Below, one piece after another: positions 6,210-13,815 of a stretch of DNA of 13,815 nucleotides. Numbering within the stretch: the first letter of the stretch is position 1; each line of letters starts with the position of its first letter. The notes under the pieces were generated by a model. It was not told where the DNA came from and did no database searches. It saw only the letters and a program-made list of their open reading frames with translations. The stretch covers positions 1-13,815 of the forward strand of contig JAUXEW010000053.1 of NCBI GenBank assembly GCA_030620375.1, in the 5' to 3' direction. This DNA is from Desulfobacteraceae bacterium (GTDB taxonomy: Bacteria > Desulfobacterota > Desulfobacteria > Desulfobacterales > UBA5616). The position numbers were made by a program, and so were the translations under genes.

Positions 6210-6242
6210 GAAATCGGGGCTCCCGGCTGAAGATTTTATAAA

Positions 6243-6791
6243 ATGGATGACCGTCGGCTTCAATTAAAATTCTATGAAACTCATGACGGCAAAGACGTTT
6301 TGAAATGTATCCAATGCGGAACCTGTAGCGGGTCATGCCCGCTATCAGACAAAATGGACTATGCCCCACGAGAGTTATTCGCTTTGATTCGTGATGGTGA
6401 AATGGAAGCGGTTCTCCGTTCAAATACCCAATGGTATTGCGTATCCTGTTACCAGTGTATGGTTCGATGTCCTCAGGAAATACCGGTGACGGACCTAATG
6501 TATATCCTCAAACAGATGGCTATTGAGCAGGGCATCAGTCCTAAAACCGCCAAAATGCCTGATTTATATATGACGTTTTACCGCGAAGTATTGAAAAAAG
6601 GTAGATTAACCGAAGCTATGTTAATGATACGATACGGTATGAAACACCCGACAGATACACTTTCCAACGCTTTTTTGGCAGTAAAACTGCTAAAACGAAG
6701 ACGTCTGGAAATCATACCCCAAAGCATAAAAGAGCCAAAACGCATCAGTTATCTAAAAAGCGCAGATTCAGAAAGGACCGAAACAAAGTGA
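6243..6791 (+). CDS. hdrC: Heterodisulfide reductase subunit C (HdrC-like ferredoxin subunit)
   Basis: The 182-residue protein carries two classical [4Fe-4S] motifs: C22-x2-C25-x2-C28-x3-C32-P in CIQCGTCSGSCP, and C66-x2-C69-x2-C72-x3-C76-P in CVSCYQCMVRCP. This is the HdrC layout. HdrC relays electrons from HdrA to the HdrB active site in the soluble HdrABC complex. The C-terminal half, about residues 85-182, is helical and basic without further cysteines. There is no membrane helix. An in-frame TGA at 6228-6230 makes ATG 6243 the earliest start, and the ribosome-binding site there is weak. It heads the operon, and its stop overlaps the hdrB start as GTGA. Confidence 0.93.
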   Translation: MDDRRLQLKFYETHDGKDVLKCIQCGTCSGSCPLSDKMDYAPRELFALIRDGEMEAVLRSNTQWYCVSCYQCMVRCPQEIPVTDLMYILKQMAIEQGISPKTAKMPDLYMTFYREVLKKGRLTEAMLMIRYGMKHPTDTLSNAFLAVKLLKRRRLEIIPQSIKEPKRISYLKSADSERTETK

Positions 6792-7642
6792 GATACGGAT
6801 TTTTCCCCGGATGCGCCTATAAAACCGCTGCAGGGTATCGGGAGTCGGTAGAGGCGCTCAACCGTGCTCTTGCTATACAACTGGTTGAAATTCCCGACTG
6901 GAACTGCTGCGGCGCTACGGCCGTTTTTAGTATAAATTCGTCTGTTGCGCTAGTCCTTTCAGGAAGGTTACTGGCACTTGCCGATCTGCACGGGTTTGAT
7001 GAAATTATTACGGTGTGCAATGCGTGTTATACGACGCTTCGAAAAGCAATCCATATGATGGAACATCATCCTGAACTTATAACCGAAATTAACAAGCATC
7101 TCAAAACCGAGACCCTTCAATTGAAACGCCTTCTTCCCGTTCGACATTATCTTGATGTGCTGGCAAATGATATACCTGAGATGCGGTGGCGGAAGGTGAA
7201 ACAAAGTAAAAGCGATTCCGATTTGCGAGTAGCGGCATATTATGGGTGTCAGCTCACACGGCCATGGAAAGATCAAGGTCAGCCTGAAAGACCCGATGTC
7301 CTCGAACAATTCCTGGAGCGATTAGGGGTTACCGTCATAGAACATTCCGCCAAAACTTTATGCTGCGGGGCTTCGCATATGATACCGTACGCGAAAGACT
7401 GTGCGCCGTTGGTTTCCCGGATTATTCGTGAAGTCAGAAAAAAAAATGGAAATATCATAGCAACCATTTGTCCCATGTGCCAATTTAATCTTGATGCCGG
7501 ACAGGGGCGATTGAATATACCCGGTACGCCGATCGCTTTTTTTACTCAGATTGTGGGATTGGCACTGGGGATTGATTCAAAAGATCTTGGTATTGATAAA
7601 CTACTGGTTCCCATGTACAAAATTTCGGATAATAAGGAATGA
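6788..7642 (+). CDS. hdrB: Heterodisulfide reductase subunit B (HdrB-like, two CCG domains)
   Basis: This 284-residue protein has both complete CCG cysteine motifs. The first is C9, C40-C41, C77-x2-C80 and the second is C154, C192-C193, C228-x2-C231. In methanogen HdrB these bind the two non-cubane [4Fe-4S] clusters that reduce the CoM-S-S-CoB heterodisulfide. In bacteria the acceptor is unknown; DsrC-type disulfides have been proposed for related complexes. With all ten cysteines present the site should be functional. Translation starts at GTG 6788, which overlaps the hdrC stop by four bases, with AAAGGA at 6772-6777 ten bases upstream. This is the substrate-facing end of the complex. Confidence 0.93.
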   Translation: MRYGFFPGCAYKTAAGYRESVEALNRALAIQLVEIPDWNCCGATAVFSINSSVALVLSGRLLALADLHGFDEIITVCNACYTTLRKAIHMMEHHPELITEINKHLKTETLQLKRLLPVRHYLDVLANDIPEMRWRKVKQSKSDSDLRVAAYYGCQLTRPWKDQGQPERPDVLEQFLERLGVTVIEHSAKTLCCGASHMIPYAKDCAPLVSRIIREVRKKNGNIIATICPMCQFNLDAGQGRLNIPGTPIAFFTQIVGLALGIDSKDLGIDKLLVPMYKISDNKE

Positions 7643-9621
7643 AACGCGATCAAATCAATATCGGTGTATATATCTGCCACTGCGGCATGAATATTTCCCC
7701 CAAAGTAGATGTGGAAGCGGTTGCTGAATTTGCTGAAGGGCTTGCCCATGTGCGGATTGCCAGAGATTATAAATTTATGTGTTCCAGCCCCGGGCAGGAA
7801 TTTATCATTGATGATATCCGCCAATACGGACTGAACCGAATTGTTGTCGCATCCTGTTCCCCCCGGATGCATGAGGCCACCTTCAGAAACGCCTGTGAAA
7901 CCGCCGGAATCAATCGGCATTATTTTCAAATGGCCAATATTCGAGAGCAGGCGGCTTGGGTAACCCTGGATACCAAAGAAGCTACAGCAAAGGCCATGGA
8001 CTTGGTCGCCGCCGCAGTCGCACGGGTAACTTATCACCGTCCCTTGGAATCGCGTGAAGTAAAAGTTAATAAGTCAATTTTAGTGATTGGCGGTGGAATT
8101 GCCGGTATGCAAGCGGCCATTTCCTCGGGAAATGCCGGGTATCAGGTATATTTGATAGAACGCGAACCCTCCATCGGCGGGCATATGGCCAAGTTTGACA
8201 AAACATTTCCAACACTTGATTGCGCCGCATGCATCATGACCCCGAAGATGGTGGAAGTGGGGCAGCATGAATCTATTCGTCTGTTTACTTACAGTGAAGT
8301 CGTTTCTGTAGAAGGATTTGTGGGGAATTATTCGGTCAGGATATTAAAAAAGCCCCGATTTATTGATGAAAGCAAATGTAACGGATGTGGAATCTGTATG
8401 GAGAAATGCCCCATAAAGAAGATTCCCAGCGAGTTTAATGAGAATCTAAGTTTCAGAACGGCTATTTATTCGCCATTTCCCCAGGCGGTCCCGAATACGC
8501 CCGTGATTGATCCGGACCATTGCCGGATACTTGCAGAGAACAAACCATGCGGGGCTTGTGAGAAGTTTTGTGAAGCCGGTGCCATAGACTTTAATCAACA
8601 ACCGGAACATATGGATATAACGGTTGGGTCGATTATTATTGCCACCGGATTTAAGGCTTTTGATCCTGAACCACTGGTGCAATACGGCTATGGAATTTAT
8701 CCGGAGGTTTACACCAGTTTAGAATTTGAACGTCTTAACAACGCAACGGGTCCTACTGGCGGGAGTATTTTGATGAAGGGCGGTGATTTCCCCAAGCGAG
8801 TGGCCATCATACATTGTGTGGGGTCTCGGGATGCGCAATATCGGGAGTATTGTTCCAGAGTCTGTTGTATGTATTCAATGAAATTTGCCCACCTGGTTCG
8901 AGAAAAAACAGGTGCTGAAGTGTGGGAGTTTTATATTGATGTGCGTTCTCCGGGAAAGTTGTATGAAGAATTTTACAATCGGGTTCAGAAGGAAGGCGTC
9001 CATATGATCCGCGGTCGAGTGGCGGAAGTGACCGATATTTTGGATGACCCGGAGAATTCGGAAGACAAAGGAAGGCTGACCGTAGTGGCGGAAAACACAC
9101 TTACCCGTCGAATGTTAAGGATTCCGGTGGATATGGTTATTCTCAGTGTGGGGCTGGAGCCTGCCGAAGGAGCAGGGGATGTGGGGCGTATGATCGGCGT
9201 GTCCAGCGATGGTAATGGGTGGTTTACGGAACTCCATGCGAAGCTTGCCCCGGTAAGTACTGTCATAAAGGGTGTTTTTCTTGCCGGTTGTTGTCAGGGA
9301 CCTAAAGATATTCCGGATACCGTGGCCCAGGCCATGGGAGCGTCCGGTGAAGCGGTGGCGTTGCTGTCCAAGGGAACGGTGATGACCCGTGCGGAGATTT
9401 CTTTTATTGATCCGGATTTGTGCGCAGGATGCCAAACCTGTGTCGAGGTTTGCGTTTATAACGCCATTGATTTTGACGAGGGCAGGGGAATCGCTACGGT
9501 GAATGAGTTATTATGCCAGGGTTGCGGGAGTTGTGCCGTTGCTTGCCCCAGCAGTGCTGCGAGTATAAAGCACTTTACCAATCGACAGGTTATGGAAGAA
9601 TTGGAGGCGATTTTGATTTAA
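7639..9621 (+). CDS. hdrA: Heterodisulfide reductase subunit A (HdrA, flavin/iron-sulfur core)
   Basis: A 660-residue HdrA of ordinary length. Domains in order: an N-terminal cluster domain (about 1-135) with CHC at 14-16, CSSPG at 48-52 and ASCSPR at 71-76; an FAD Rossmann motif GGGIAG at 151-156; LDCAACIMTPKM at 194-205; an inserted ferredoxin domain with C247/C250/C253/C257 and C295/C304/C307/C311; the FAD-domain signature GSRDAQYREYCSRVCC at 395-410; and a C-terminal ferredoxin domain with C595/C598/C601/C605 and C626/C629/C632/C636. In the HdrABC-MvhAGD complex the HdrA flavin is the bifurcation site, sending electrons to ferredoxin and to HdrB. The ATG start overlaps the hdrB stop as ATGA. 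The adjacent AAGGA is too close to act normally, so translational coupling is likely. Confidence 0.95.
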   Translation: MKRDQINIGVYICHCGMNISPKVDVEAVAEFAEGLAHVRIARDYKFMCSSPGQEFIIDDIRQYGLNRIVVASCSPRMHEATFRNACETAGINRHYFQMANIREQAAWVTLDTKEATAKAMDLVAAAVARVTYHRPLESREVKVNKSILVIGGGIAGMQAAISSGNAGYQVYLIEREPSIGGHMAKFDKTFPTLDCAACIMTPKMVEVGQHESIRLFTYSEVVSVEGFVGNYSVRILKKPRFIDESKCNGCGICMEKCPIKKIPSEFNENLSFRTAIYSPFPQAVPNTPVIDPDHCRILAENKPCGACEKFCEAGAIDFNQQPEHMDITVGSIIIATGFKAFDPEPLVQYGYGIYPEVYTSLEFERLNNATGPTGGSILMKGGDFPKRVAIIHCVGSRDAQYREYCSRVCCMYSMKFAHLVREKTGAEVWEFYIDVRSPGKLYEEFYNRVQKEGVHMIRGRVAEVTDILDDPENSEDKGRLTVVAENTLTRRMLRIPVDMVILSVGLEPAEGAGDVGRMIGVSSDGNGWFTELHAKLAPVSTVIKGVFLAGCCQGPKDIPDTVAQAMGASGEAVALLSKGTVMTRAEISFIDPDLCAGCQTCVEVCVYNAIDFDEGRGIATVNELLCQGCGSCAVACPSSAASIKHFTNRQVMEELEAILI

Positions 9622-9663
9622 ATCGAAGTAAAATCGGTTTTTCACTTGGAGATAAAAAGATTT

Positions 9664-10089
9664 ATGAATGACCAATTTGAACCTCAAATTATTGCTTTGG
9701 TATGCAACTGGTGCACCTATACGGCAGCGGATTTGGCGGGAACTTCCAGGCTTTCCTACCCGTCAAATGTTCGTTTAGTCCGCCTGATGTGTACCGGAAT
9801 GATCGACGCTAAGTATATCATCAAGGCATTTTTAGATGGGGCTGACGGTGTTGTTATCGGCGGGTGTCATCCCGGAGATTGCCATTATATTAATGGTAAT
9901 TTGAAAGCGACAAAGCGAATTTATGGTGTTGGTAAAATCATGGAACAGTTCGGTTTTGAGCCTGATCGATTGAGGCTTAAGTGGATTGGAGCCAGTGAAG
10001 GATTGGAATTTCAAAAGAATATGGCCGAATTCATTGAGACGATCAAACAATTGGGGCCCAGCCCGGTTAAATCGCGGATGATCCTCTAG
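9664..10089 (+). CDS. mvhD: MvhD-like [2Fe-2S] iron-sulfur subunit linking HdrA to its electron donor
   Basis: The 141-residue protein matches the MvhD / FrhD-type small subunit, with CNWCTY at 14-19, MCTGM at 42-46 and GGCHPGDCHY at 66-75. These give five conserved cysteines (14, 17, 43, 68, 73) for one [2Fe-2S] cluster. In methanogens MvhD carries electrons from the hydrogenase, or from formate dehydrogenase, into HdrA. No hydrogenase large subunit is encoded here, so the donor is probably the FrhB-like protein next door. An in-frame TTG at 9646 overlaps the GGAG at 9648-9651, so ATG 9664 is preferred, though its 12-base spacing is somewhat long. Selenocysteine replaces a cysteine in some relatives, but all five codons here are Cys. 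Confidence 0.9.
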   Translation: MNDQFEPQIIALVCNWCTYTAADLAGTSRLSYPSNVRLVRLMCTGMIDAKYIIKAFLDGADGVVIGGCHPGDCHYINGNLKATKRIYGVGKIMEQFGFEPDRLRLKWIGASEGLEFQKNMAEFIETIKQLGPSPVKSRMIL

Positions 10090-10108
10090 ACGAGAGGAGA
10101 GATGAAGC

Positions 10109-11197
10109 ATGTATAGCGTTTTGAAAAGTGAAAAGGGAGGGGTTTTCGCGGTCAGATCGCTTCTAAAGCGATTGCTTACAGAAAATATGGTTGATGCCGT
10201 TTTTGTTGCGGCAAAGACACCATATTCTGATTTACCGATGCCAACTCTGATCAGCAGTCCTGAAAACATTGAAACCGCGGACCCTTTGGCCCCTGTGGCC
10301 CCTTTTAATGCCTCTCGCCAGGCATCAATCCTTTTGCGAAGCGATACCGGAAAACGGCTTGCATTGGTTTTAAGGCCGTGTGAAATTCGCGCCCTGATTG
10401 AACTGGTTAAGCTTAAACAATGTGTTCTGGATCCCGCCATACTAATCGGAATAGAATGTAAAGGACGAATGGAGAACGCCCTGTTTCTGGAGCAAGAGAA
10501 ACAGCGTTCCGGAATTTCTATATCGTTTTATCAGGACGACAACCTTAAGGAAATGATATGTTCGGCCTGTAACGTCTGTGACCATTTTCAACCCGTGGGA
10601 ACTGATCTGACGCTTTCTGTTTTCGGTGTGCAGATTTCGACAGGGATCGGGGTGGAAGCGGAAAGTGAAACCGGCACGGACATTTTAAAAAAGATGGGAT
10701 ATTCCGATGTTCAGCCCCCTGCGGAACGTGAGGCGGAACTCAGAGATTTGCAGCAACAGCGACTTGAAGCCAAGTCGGTCCTGATGGAGAAGACAGCGGA
10801 AGACATTAAGGATATTAAACGGTTTGAAACCCTGATTGCCAACTGCCTGAACTGTAGCAATTGTCGCGTAGCCTGCCCTGTATGTTATTGTAAGGAATGT
10901 GTTTTTGTTACGGATGTGTTTGCCCATGAGCCTGAATTGCTTATCCGCCGGGCCGTTAAAAGGGGCATGATCAAGATGCCAACGGAAACGACCATGTTTC
11001 ACCTGACCCGGCTGGCCCATATCGGCCATGCCTGCGTTGCATGCGGGCACTGCACCAGTGTCTGTCCCAGTGGGATACCGGTAGCGGATTTTTTTATAAC
11101 GGTAGGGTCAAAAGTCCAGGATTTATTTGACTACGAACCGGGCCGAGACATTAATGAGCCGATTCCCTATTTGGTGTTCGAAGAAGAGAACCAGTAG
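10109..11197 (+). CDS. FrhB/FdhB-like flavin iron-sulfur protein (electron-entry subunit)
   Basis: The 362-residue protein resembles the F420-hydrogenase/formate-dehydrogenase beta-subunit family, shown by LVLRPCEIRALIELVKL at 87-103 and the cysteine set C151/C154/C157. Its C-terminal part carries a cysteine-dense segment (C246, C249, C252, C256, C259, C261, C264) and a further CVACGHCTSVCP at 309-320. In this family the beta subunit holds FAD and iron-sulfur clusters and exchanges hydride with F420 or another two-electron carrier. Bacterial members beside hdrA and mvhD are thought to feed or drain the Hdr complex. GAGGAG at 10094-10099 is 9 bases before ATG 10109. Whether the carrier is F420, NAD(P)H or a protein cannot be read from sequence. 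Confidence 0.82.
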   Translation: MYSVLKSEKGGVFAVRSLLKRLLTENMVDAVFVAAKTPYSDLPMPTLISSPENIETADPLAPVAPFNASRQASILLRSDTGKRLALVLRPCEIRALIELVKLKQCVLDPAILIGIECKGRMENALFLEQEKQRSGISISFYQDDNLKEMICSACNVCDHFQPVGTDLTLSVFGVQISTGIGVEAESETGTDILKKMGYSDVQPPAEREAELRDLQQQRLEAKSVLMEKTAEDIKDIKRFETLIANCLNCSNCRVACPVCYCKECVFVTDVFAHEPELLIRRAVKRGMIKMPTETTMFHLTRLAHIGHACVACGHCTSVCPSGIPVADFFITVGSKVQDLFDYEPGRDINEPIPYLVFEEENQ

Positions 11198-11248
11198 GAT
11201 TAAAGGCTATCAGAACGATTCGGAAATCGATACGGAAGAAATACTGAA

Positions 11249-13815
11249 ATGGATGAAAAGACACCAAAAGTCCTTGTCATCGGTGCGGGTATCAGTGGTA
11301 TTCGCTGTGCACTCGACCTTGCCGAATCCGGCCATTATGTTTTTCTCGTTGAGAAATCTCCTGCCGTTGGTGGTATACTGAATCAGCTTGATTATCAATT
11401 TCCCGATAACCACTGCGGCATGTGCCGAATGCTTCCCATGATTAATAGGGATTCGGGCTCCCAGTTTTGCATGCGAAGGGGGTTTTTTCACGAAAATATT
11501 TCTGTTTTCACATCCACCAGGGTTGTATCCATAGATGGCAATCCCGGTCATTTAACCGTAAGGCTTTCCAGATTACCGGAAGGAGTAGATCCCGAAAGAT
11601 GTACGCTTTGCGGCGAATGCGAGGCGGTATGCCCGGTGACGGCTCCGGATCGATTCAATGCCGGGATCGGTGAACGAAAGGCTGTTTATTACGCTGTTCC
11701 CACCCGGATTTCCTCTTTTCCGGTGATTGACTGGGAGATATGCACACGCTGCAACGCTTGTGTGGAGGCCTGTGTTAGTGACGCCATTGATTTAGATGGC
11801 GAAGCCAAAGACATATTGCTGGAAGATATCGGAGGGGTTATTCTGGCTACGGGAATACCTATGGTTGATCCGGAGCAATTTGATGTTTATGGATATGGTG
11901 TTCTTCCCAATGTTGTTACGGCAACCGAATTTGAGCGAATTTTAAGCTCTATCGGTCCCTTTAAAGGGAAGCCGGTTCGGCCTTCCGACGAAAAGCGCAT
12001 TCAACGGATTGCATGGATCCAATGTGTGGGATCGCGAAATGTGATGATCGGTGCGGATTACTGCTCAAATACCTGCTGCATGATTGCTGTAAAAGAGGCG
12101 GTTCTGGCCAAAGAAAAAATCGGCCGGGGAGTGGATACCACGATTTTTTATATGGATATGCGCACATTCGGGAGAGATTTTCAAAGATACCGGGATCGTG
12201 CTGAAAATGAGCTCGGGGTGAGGTTTGTCCGGTGCCGGGTCCACAGCATTGAGCCCGATGATCAACCGGGCGATCTTAAACTGGCGTATGTGGATGGTTA
12301 TGGGAAACAGATAGACGAGCTGTTCGATCTGGTGGTTCTTTCTACAGGCCATCAACCCGGACAACCGTTATCGGACTTTGCGGGCGGACAAAATTTTCAA
12401 GAGGGATTAGAGGTGGTCAGCTCAGCACAGGGCCTTACAGATATTTCGGCGGCGGTTCTTGGAGCGGACGCCGCTTCGGAAAGAACGGCGAGAAGGATTC
12501 GGGAAATCGGCCAAACGCCGGCTATTAGCAATGCAACACAGCATACCGGTGATTCCGTAAATATATTTAAAAAACGGCATCGAATCCAGGTCGTCCTGTG
12601 CCATGAAGAAGCGAAAACCGAACAGCTGGTCGATTGGGAGAAAATTGAAACCGGCTTAAACATACTGCCGGGTGTATTAAATGTGGCCCACGCCGGTGTC
12701 GAATGCAGTCAAAACGGATGGGAGGCCGTTCAACGGGCGCTTCAAGAAAGCCACGCCAATCGGTTGATATTGGTGGCGAATAAACCGTATAATTTATGGC
12801 CGCGGATTGAGGAATTATACCGTAATACAGGTCTGCTGTCTTCGCTGGTGGAGGTCGTTTATTTAAATTTACCATCTTCAGCGCACTACGACCTGTCACA
12901 AACAACCGAAGGCGCCCTTAAGGCCGTTGAAATGGCCGTAAACCGGCTTCGCACCCGCATGCCCCCGTCAGGGCTATCCGTTCCTGTTGTTAAAGCCGCC
13001 CTGGTTGTGGGGGGTGGCCCTTCCGGTATGAGTGCTGCCGCTGCACTGGCCGCCCACGGTATTTCCGTCTTTCTGGTTGAAAAGTCCGACAAGTTGGGAG
13101 GCAACCTGGCGCATATTGTAGACGAAGAAACAAGATCGGTCGTTGAGAAATTAATCCGTGAAATAGAAAGCGATTCAAATATTCATATTTATTTCGGCGC
13201 AAATGTGGTTGAGAGTATCGGTTCCGCCGGTCGATTTTACACTTGTATTCGCTTGCCGTCCGAAGAGGCGGTCTTTATTGATCACGGTGTTTTTATCGTG
13301 GCAACCGGGGGTCGGCCTTCTAATATTGATGCTTACGGGTTTGGTGGGCATGAGAGCATTATGACTCAATTTGAACTTGAAAAACGGCTGTCTGATCCTG
13401 ATTTTTCGGGCGAATCGTTAAAAACCGTTGTGATGATTCAATGTGCGGGATCAAGGGAAGAACCCCGTAACTATTGCAGCCGTATCTGCTGTCTAAAAGC
13501 CATTAAAAATGCGATTAAAATTAAGGAACGTCACCCTAAGGCCGATGTATTTATCTTCTATCGAGATATGATGACATACGGAGAGTCAGAGCGGTTTTAC
13601 ACCCGGGCCCGTAAAAAAGGTGTTTTATTTATACCGTTTGACACTAAAAATAAACCACAGGTGTCCATTGGCAGCGGAGGACCGGTAGTAGAGGGTGTTG
13701 ATCCGATACTTGGCACCGGGGTTCAGTTGAAACCGGAATTGCTGGCGCTTTCCTCAGGTCTGATTCCCAATCCGGTTGAAGGGCTTGCTCTAACGCTAAG
13801 GGTTGAGACGACACG
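11249..13815 (+). CDS. Long tandem HdrA-like protein (HdrL-type), 3' end outside window
   Basis: The frame is open from ATG 11249 to the window edge (at least 855 residues), with GGAAG 10 bases upstream and an in-frame TAA at 11201-11203. Module 1 starts directly with an FAD Rossmann motif (GAGISG 12-17), then HCGMCRMLP (C56, C59), an inserted ferredoxin domain (C118/C121/C124/C128 and C165/C168/C171/C175) and the HdrA signature GSRNVMIGADYCSNTCC at 261-277. Residues 446-540 resemble an HdrA N-terminal domain with lost cysteines. Module 2 follows with GGGPSG at 588-593 and a second signature, GSREEPRNYCSRICC (734-748), without an inserted ferredoxin domain in the visible part. Long HdrA fusions of this kind, some called HdrL, occur in sulfate reducers. 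It probably adds a second flavin relay to the complex. The missing C-terminus could hold more clusters. Confidence 0.88.
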   Translation, partial: MDEKTPKVLVIGAGISGIRCALDLAESGHYVFLVEKSPAVGGILNQLDYQFPDNHCGMCRMLPMINRDSGSQFCMRRGFFHENISVFTSTRVVSIDGNPGHLTVRLSRLPEGVDPERCTLCGECEAVCPVTAPDRFNAGIGERKAVYYAVPTRISSFPVIDWEICTRCNACVEACVSDAIDLDGEAKDILLEDIGGVILATGIPMVDPEQFDVYGYGVLPNVVTATEFERILSSIGPFKGKPVRPSDEKRIQRIAWIQCVGSRNVMIGADYCSNTCCMIAVKEAVLAKEKIGRGVDTTIFYMDMRTFGRDFQRYRDRAENELGVRFVRCRVHSIEPDDQPGDLKLAYVDGYGKQIDELFDLVVLSTGHQPGQPLSDFAGGQNFQEGLEVVSSAQGLTDISAAVLGADAASERTARRIREIGQTPAISNATQHTGDSVNIFKKRHRIQVVLCHEEAKTEQLVDWEKIETGLNILPGVLNVAHAGVECSQNGWEAVQRALQESHANRLILVANKPYNLWPRIEELYRNTGLLSSLVEVVYLNLPSSAHYDLSQTTEGALKAVEMAVNRLRTRMPPSGLSVPVVKAALVVGGGPSGMSAAAALAAHGISVFLVEKSDKLGGNLAHIVDEETRSVVEKLIREIESDSNIHIYFGANVVESIGSAGRFYTCIRLPSEEAVFIDHGVFIVATGGRPSNIDAYGFGGHESIMTQFELEKRLSDPDFSGESLKTVVMIQCAGSREEPRNYCSRICCLKAIKNAIKIKERHPKADVFIFYRDMMTYGESERFYTRARKKGVLFIPFDTKNKPQVSIGSGGPVVEGVDPILGTGVQLKPELLALSSGLIPNPVEGLALTLRVETT

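Larger units (their letters stand above)
5841..6242. other. 402-base divergent intergenic region
   Basis: This stretch separates the minus-strand phosphatase-asd unit from the plus-strand Hdr operon and must hold the promoters for both. I see no convincing gene or RNA gene in it. Its AT-rich left half contains an inverted repeat (5901-5924). Its middle has a TTGACA and a TATAAT (6071-6106), and its right end could fold as a leader (6136-6209). Confidence 0.6.

Noticed and set aside
9832..10440. 202-codon antisense frame spanning mvhD and the FrhB-like gene
   Set aside because: It crosses two well-supported sense genes and the gap between them, and the product has no recognisable motif.
6243..13815. 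Bam (class II benzoyl-CoA reductase) or Qmo complex genes
   Set aside because: Both use HdrA-like subunits, but no BamBC-type tungsten or NuoEFG-like subunit and no QmoC membrane subunit is present. HdrB and HdrC with complete motifs indicate a soluble Hdr complex.
6243..13815. Selenocysteine codons in the Hdr genes
   Set aside because: No in-frame TGA interrupts any of the six reading frames, and the expected cysteine positions are TGT or TGC.
1..13815. CRISPR arrays, insertion sequences, tRNA or rRNA genes
   Set aside because: No regularly spaced repeats, transposase motifs, terminal inverted repeats or recognisable structural RNA sequence were seen on either strand.

Overview
The window reads as a chromosomal segment from an anaerobic bacterium with moderate GC content, most likely a sulfate-reducing or related Desulfobacterota lineage. 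That placement is an inference. It rests on the soluble HdrCBA / MvhD / FrhB-like / long tandem HdrA operon beside an acyl-CoA oxidation cluster, a combination familiar from Desulfobacterales-type genomes. No rRNA, tRNA, CRISPR, transposon or phage gene was seen.

Region 1 (1-4012, plus strand) is an acyl-CoA processing cluster. It holds the C-terminal tail of a probable SCP-2 type lipid-transfer protein, a strong intrinsic terminator, a VOC/methylmalonyl-CoA epimerase-like protein, a two-hotdog MaoC/hydratase-2 enzyme, and two adjacent acyl-CoA dehydrogenase (ACAD) family genes. The two ACADs carry complementary halves of the classical FAD site. The first keeps the RxQFG and QILGGxGY elements but has lost the flavin-ring contacts and the C-terminal tail. 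The second keeps the TEPxSGSD, FVT and FEGT elements but has lost RxQFG and has GP in place of GG. This predicts an obligate heteromeric enzyme, as known for the ChsE-type steroid dehydrogenases. With SCP-2 and hydratase-2 folds alongside, the cluster looks suited to a bulky acyl-CoA.

Region 2 (4154-5840, minus strand) is convergent with region 1 and separated from it by a hairpin terminator. It is a two-gene unit: a cysteine-dependent dual-specificity-type phosphatase followed by an enteric-type aspartate-semialdehyde dehydrogenase whose C135, R267 and H274 fall at the same positions as in E. coli Asd.

Region 3 (5841-6242) is a 402-base divergent intergenic stretch with a candidate promoter, a palindrome and a possibly structured leader.

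Region 4 (6243-13815, plus strand) is a tightly packed operon: hdrC, hdrB (GTGA overlap), hdrA (ATGA overlap), mvhD, a FrhB/FdhB-like flavin/iron-sulfur protein, and a very long HdrA-like protein that runs off the window. The last protein has at least two HdrA-type flavin modules, joined by a decayed copy of the HdrA N-terminal domain. All parts look cytosolic and no hydrogenase or membrane gene is present. The expected role is electron bifurcation or confurcation between a two-electron carrier at the FrhB-like subunit, ferredoxin, and a disulfide-type acceptor at HdrB. Linking these electrons to the acyl-CoA oxidation in region 1 is a hypothesis based only on proximity.
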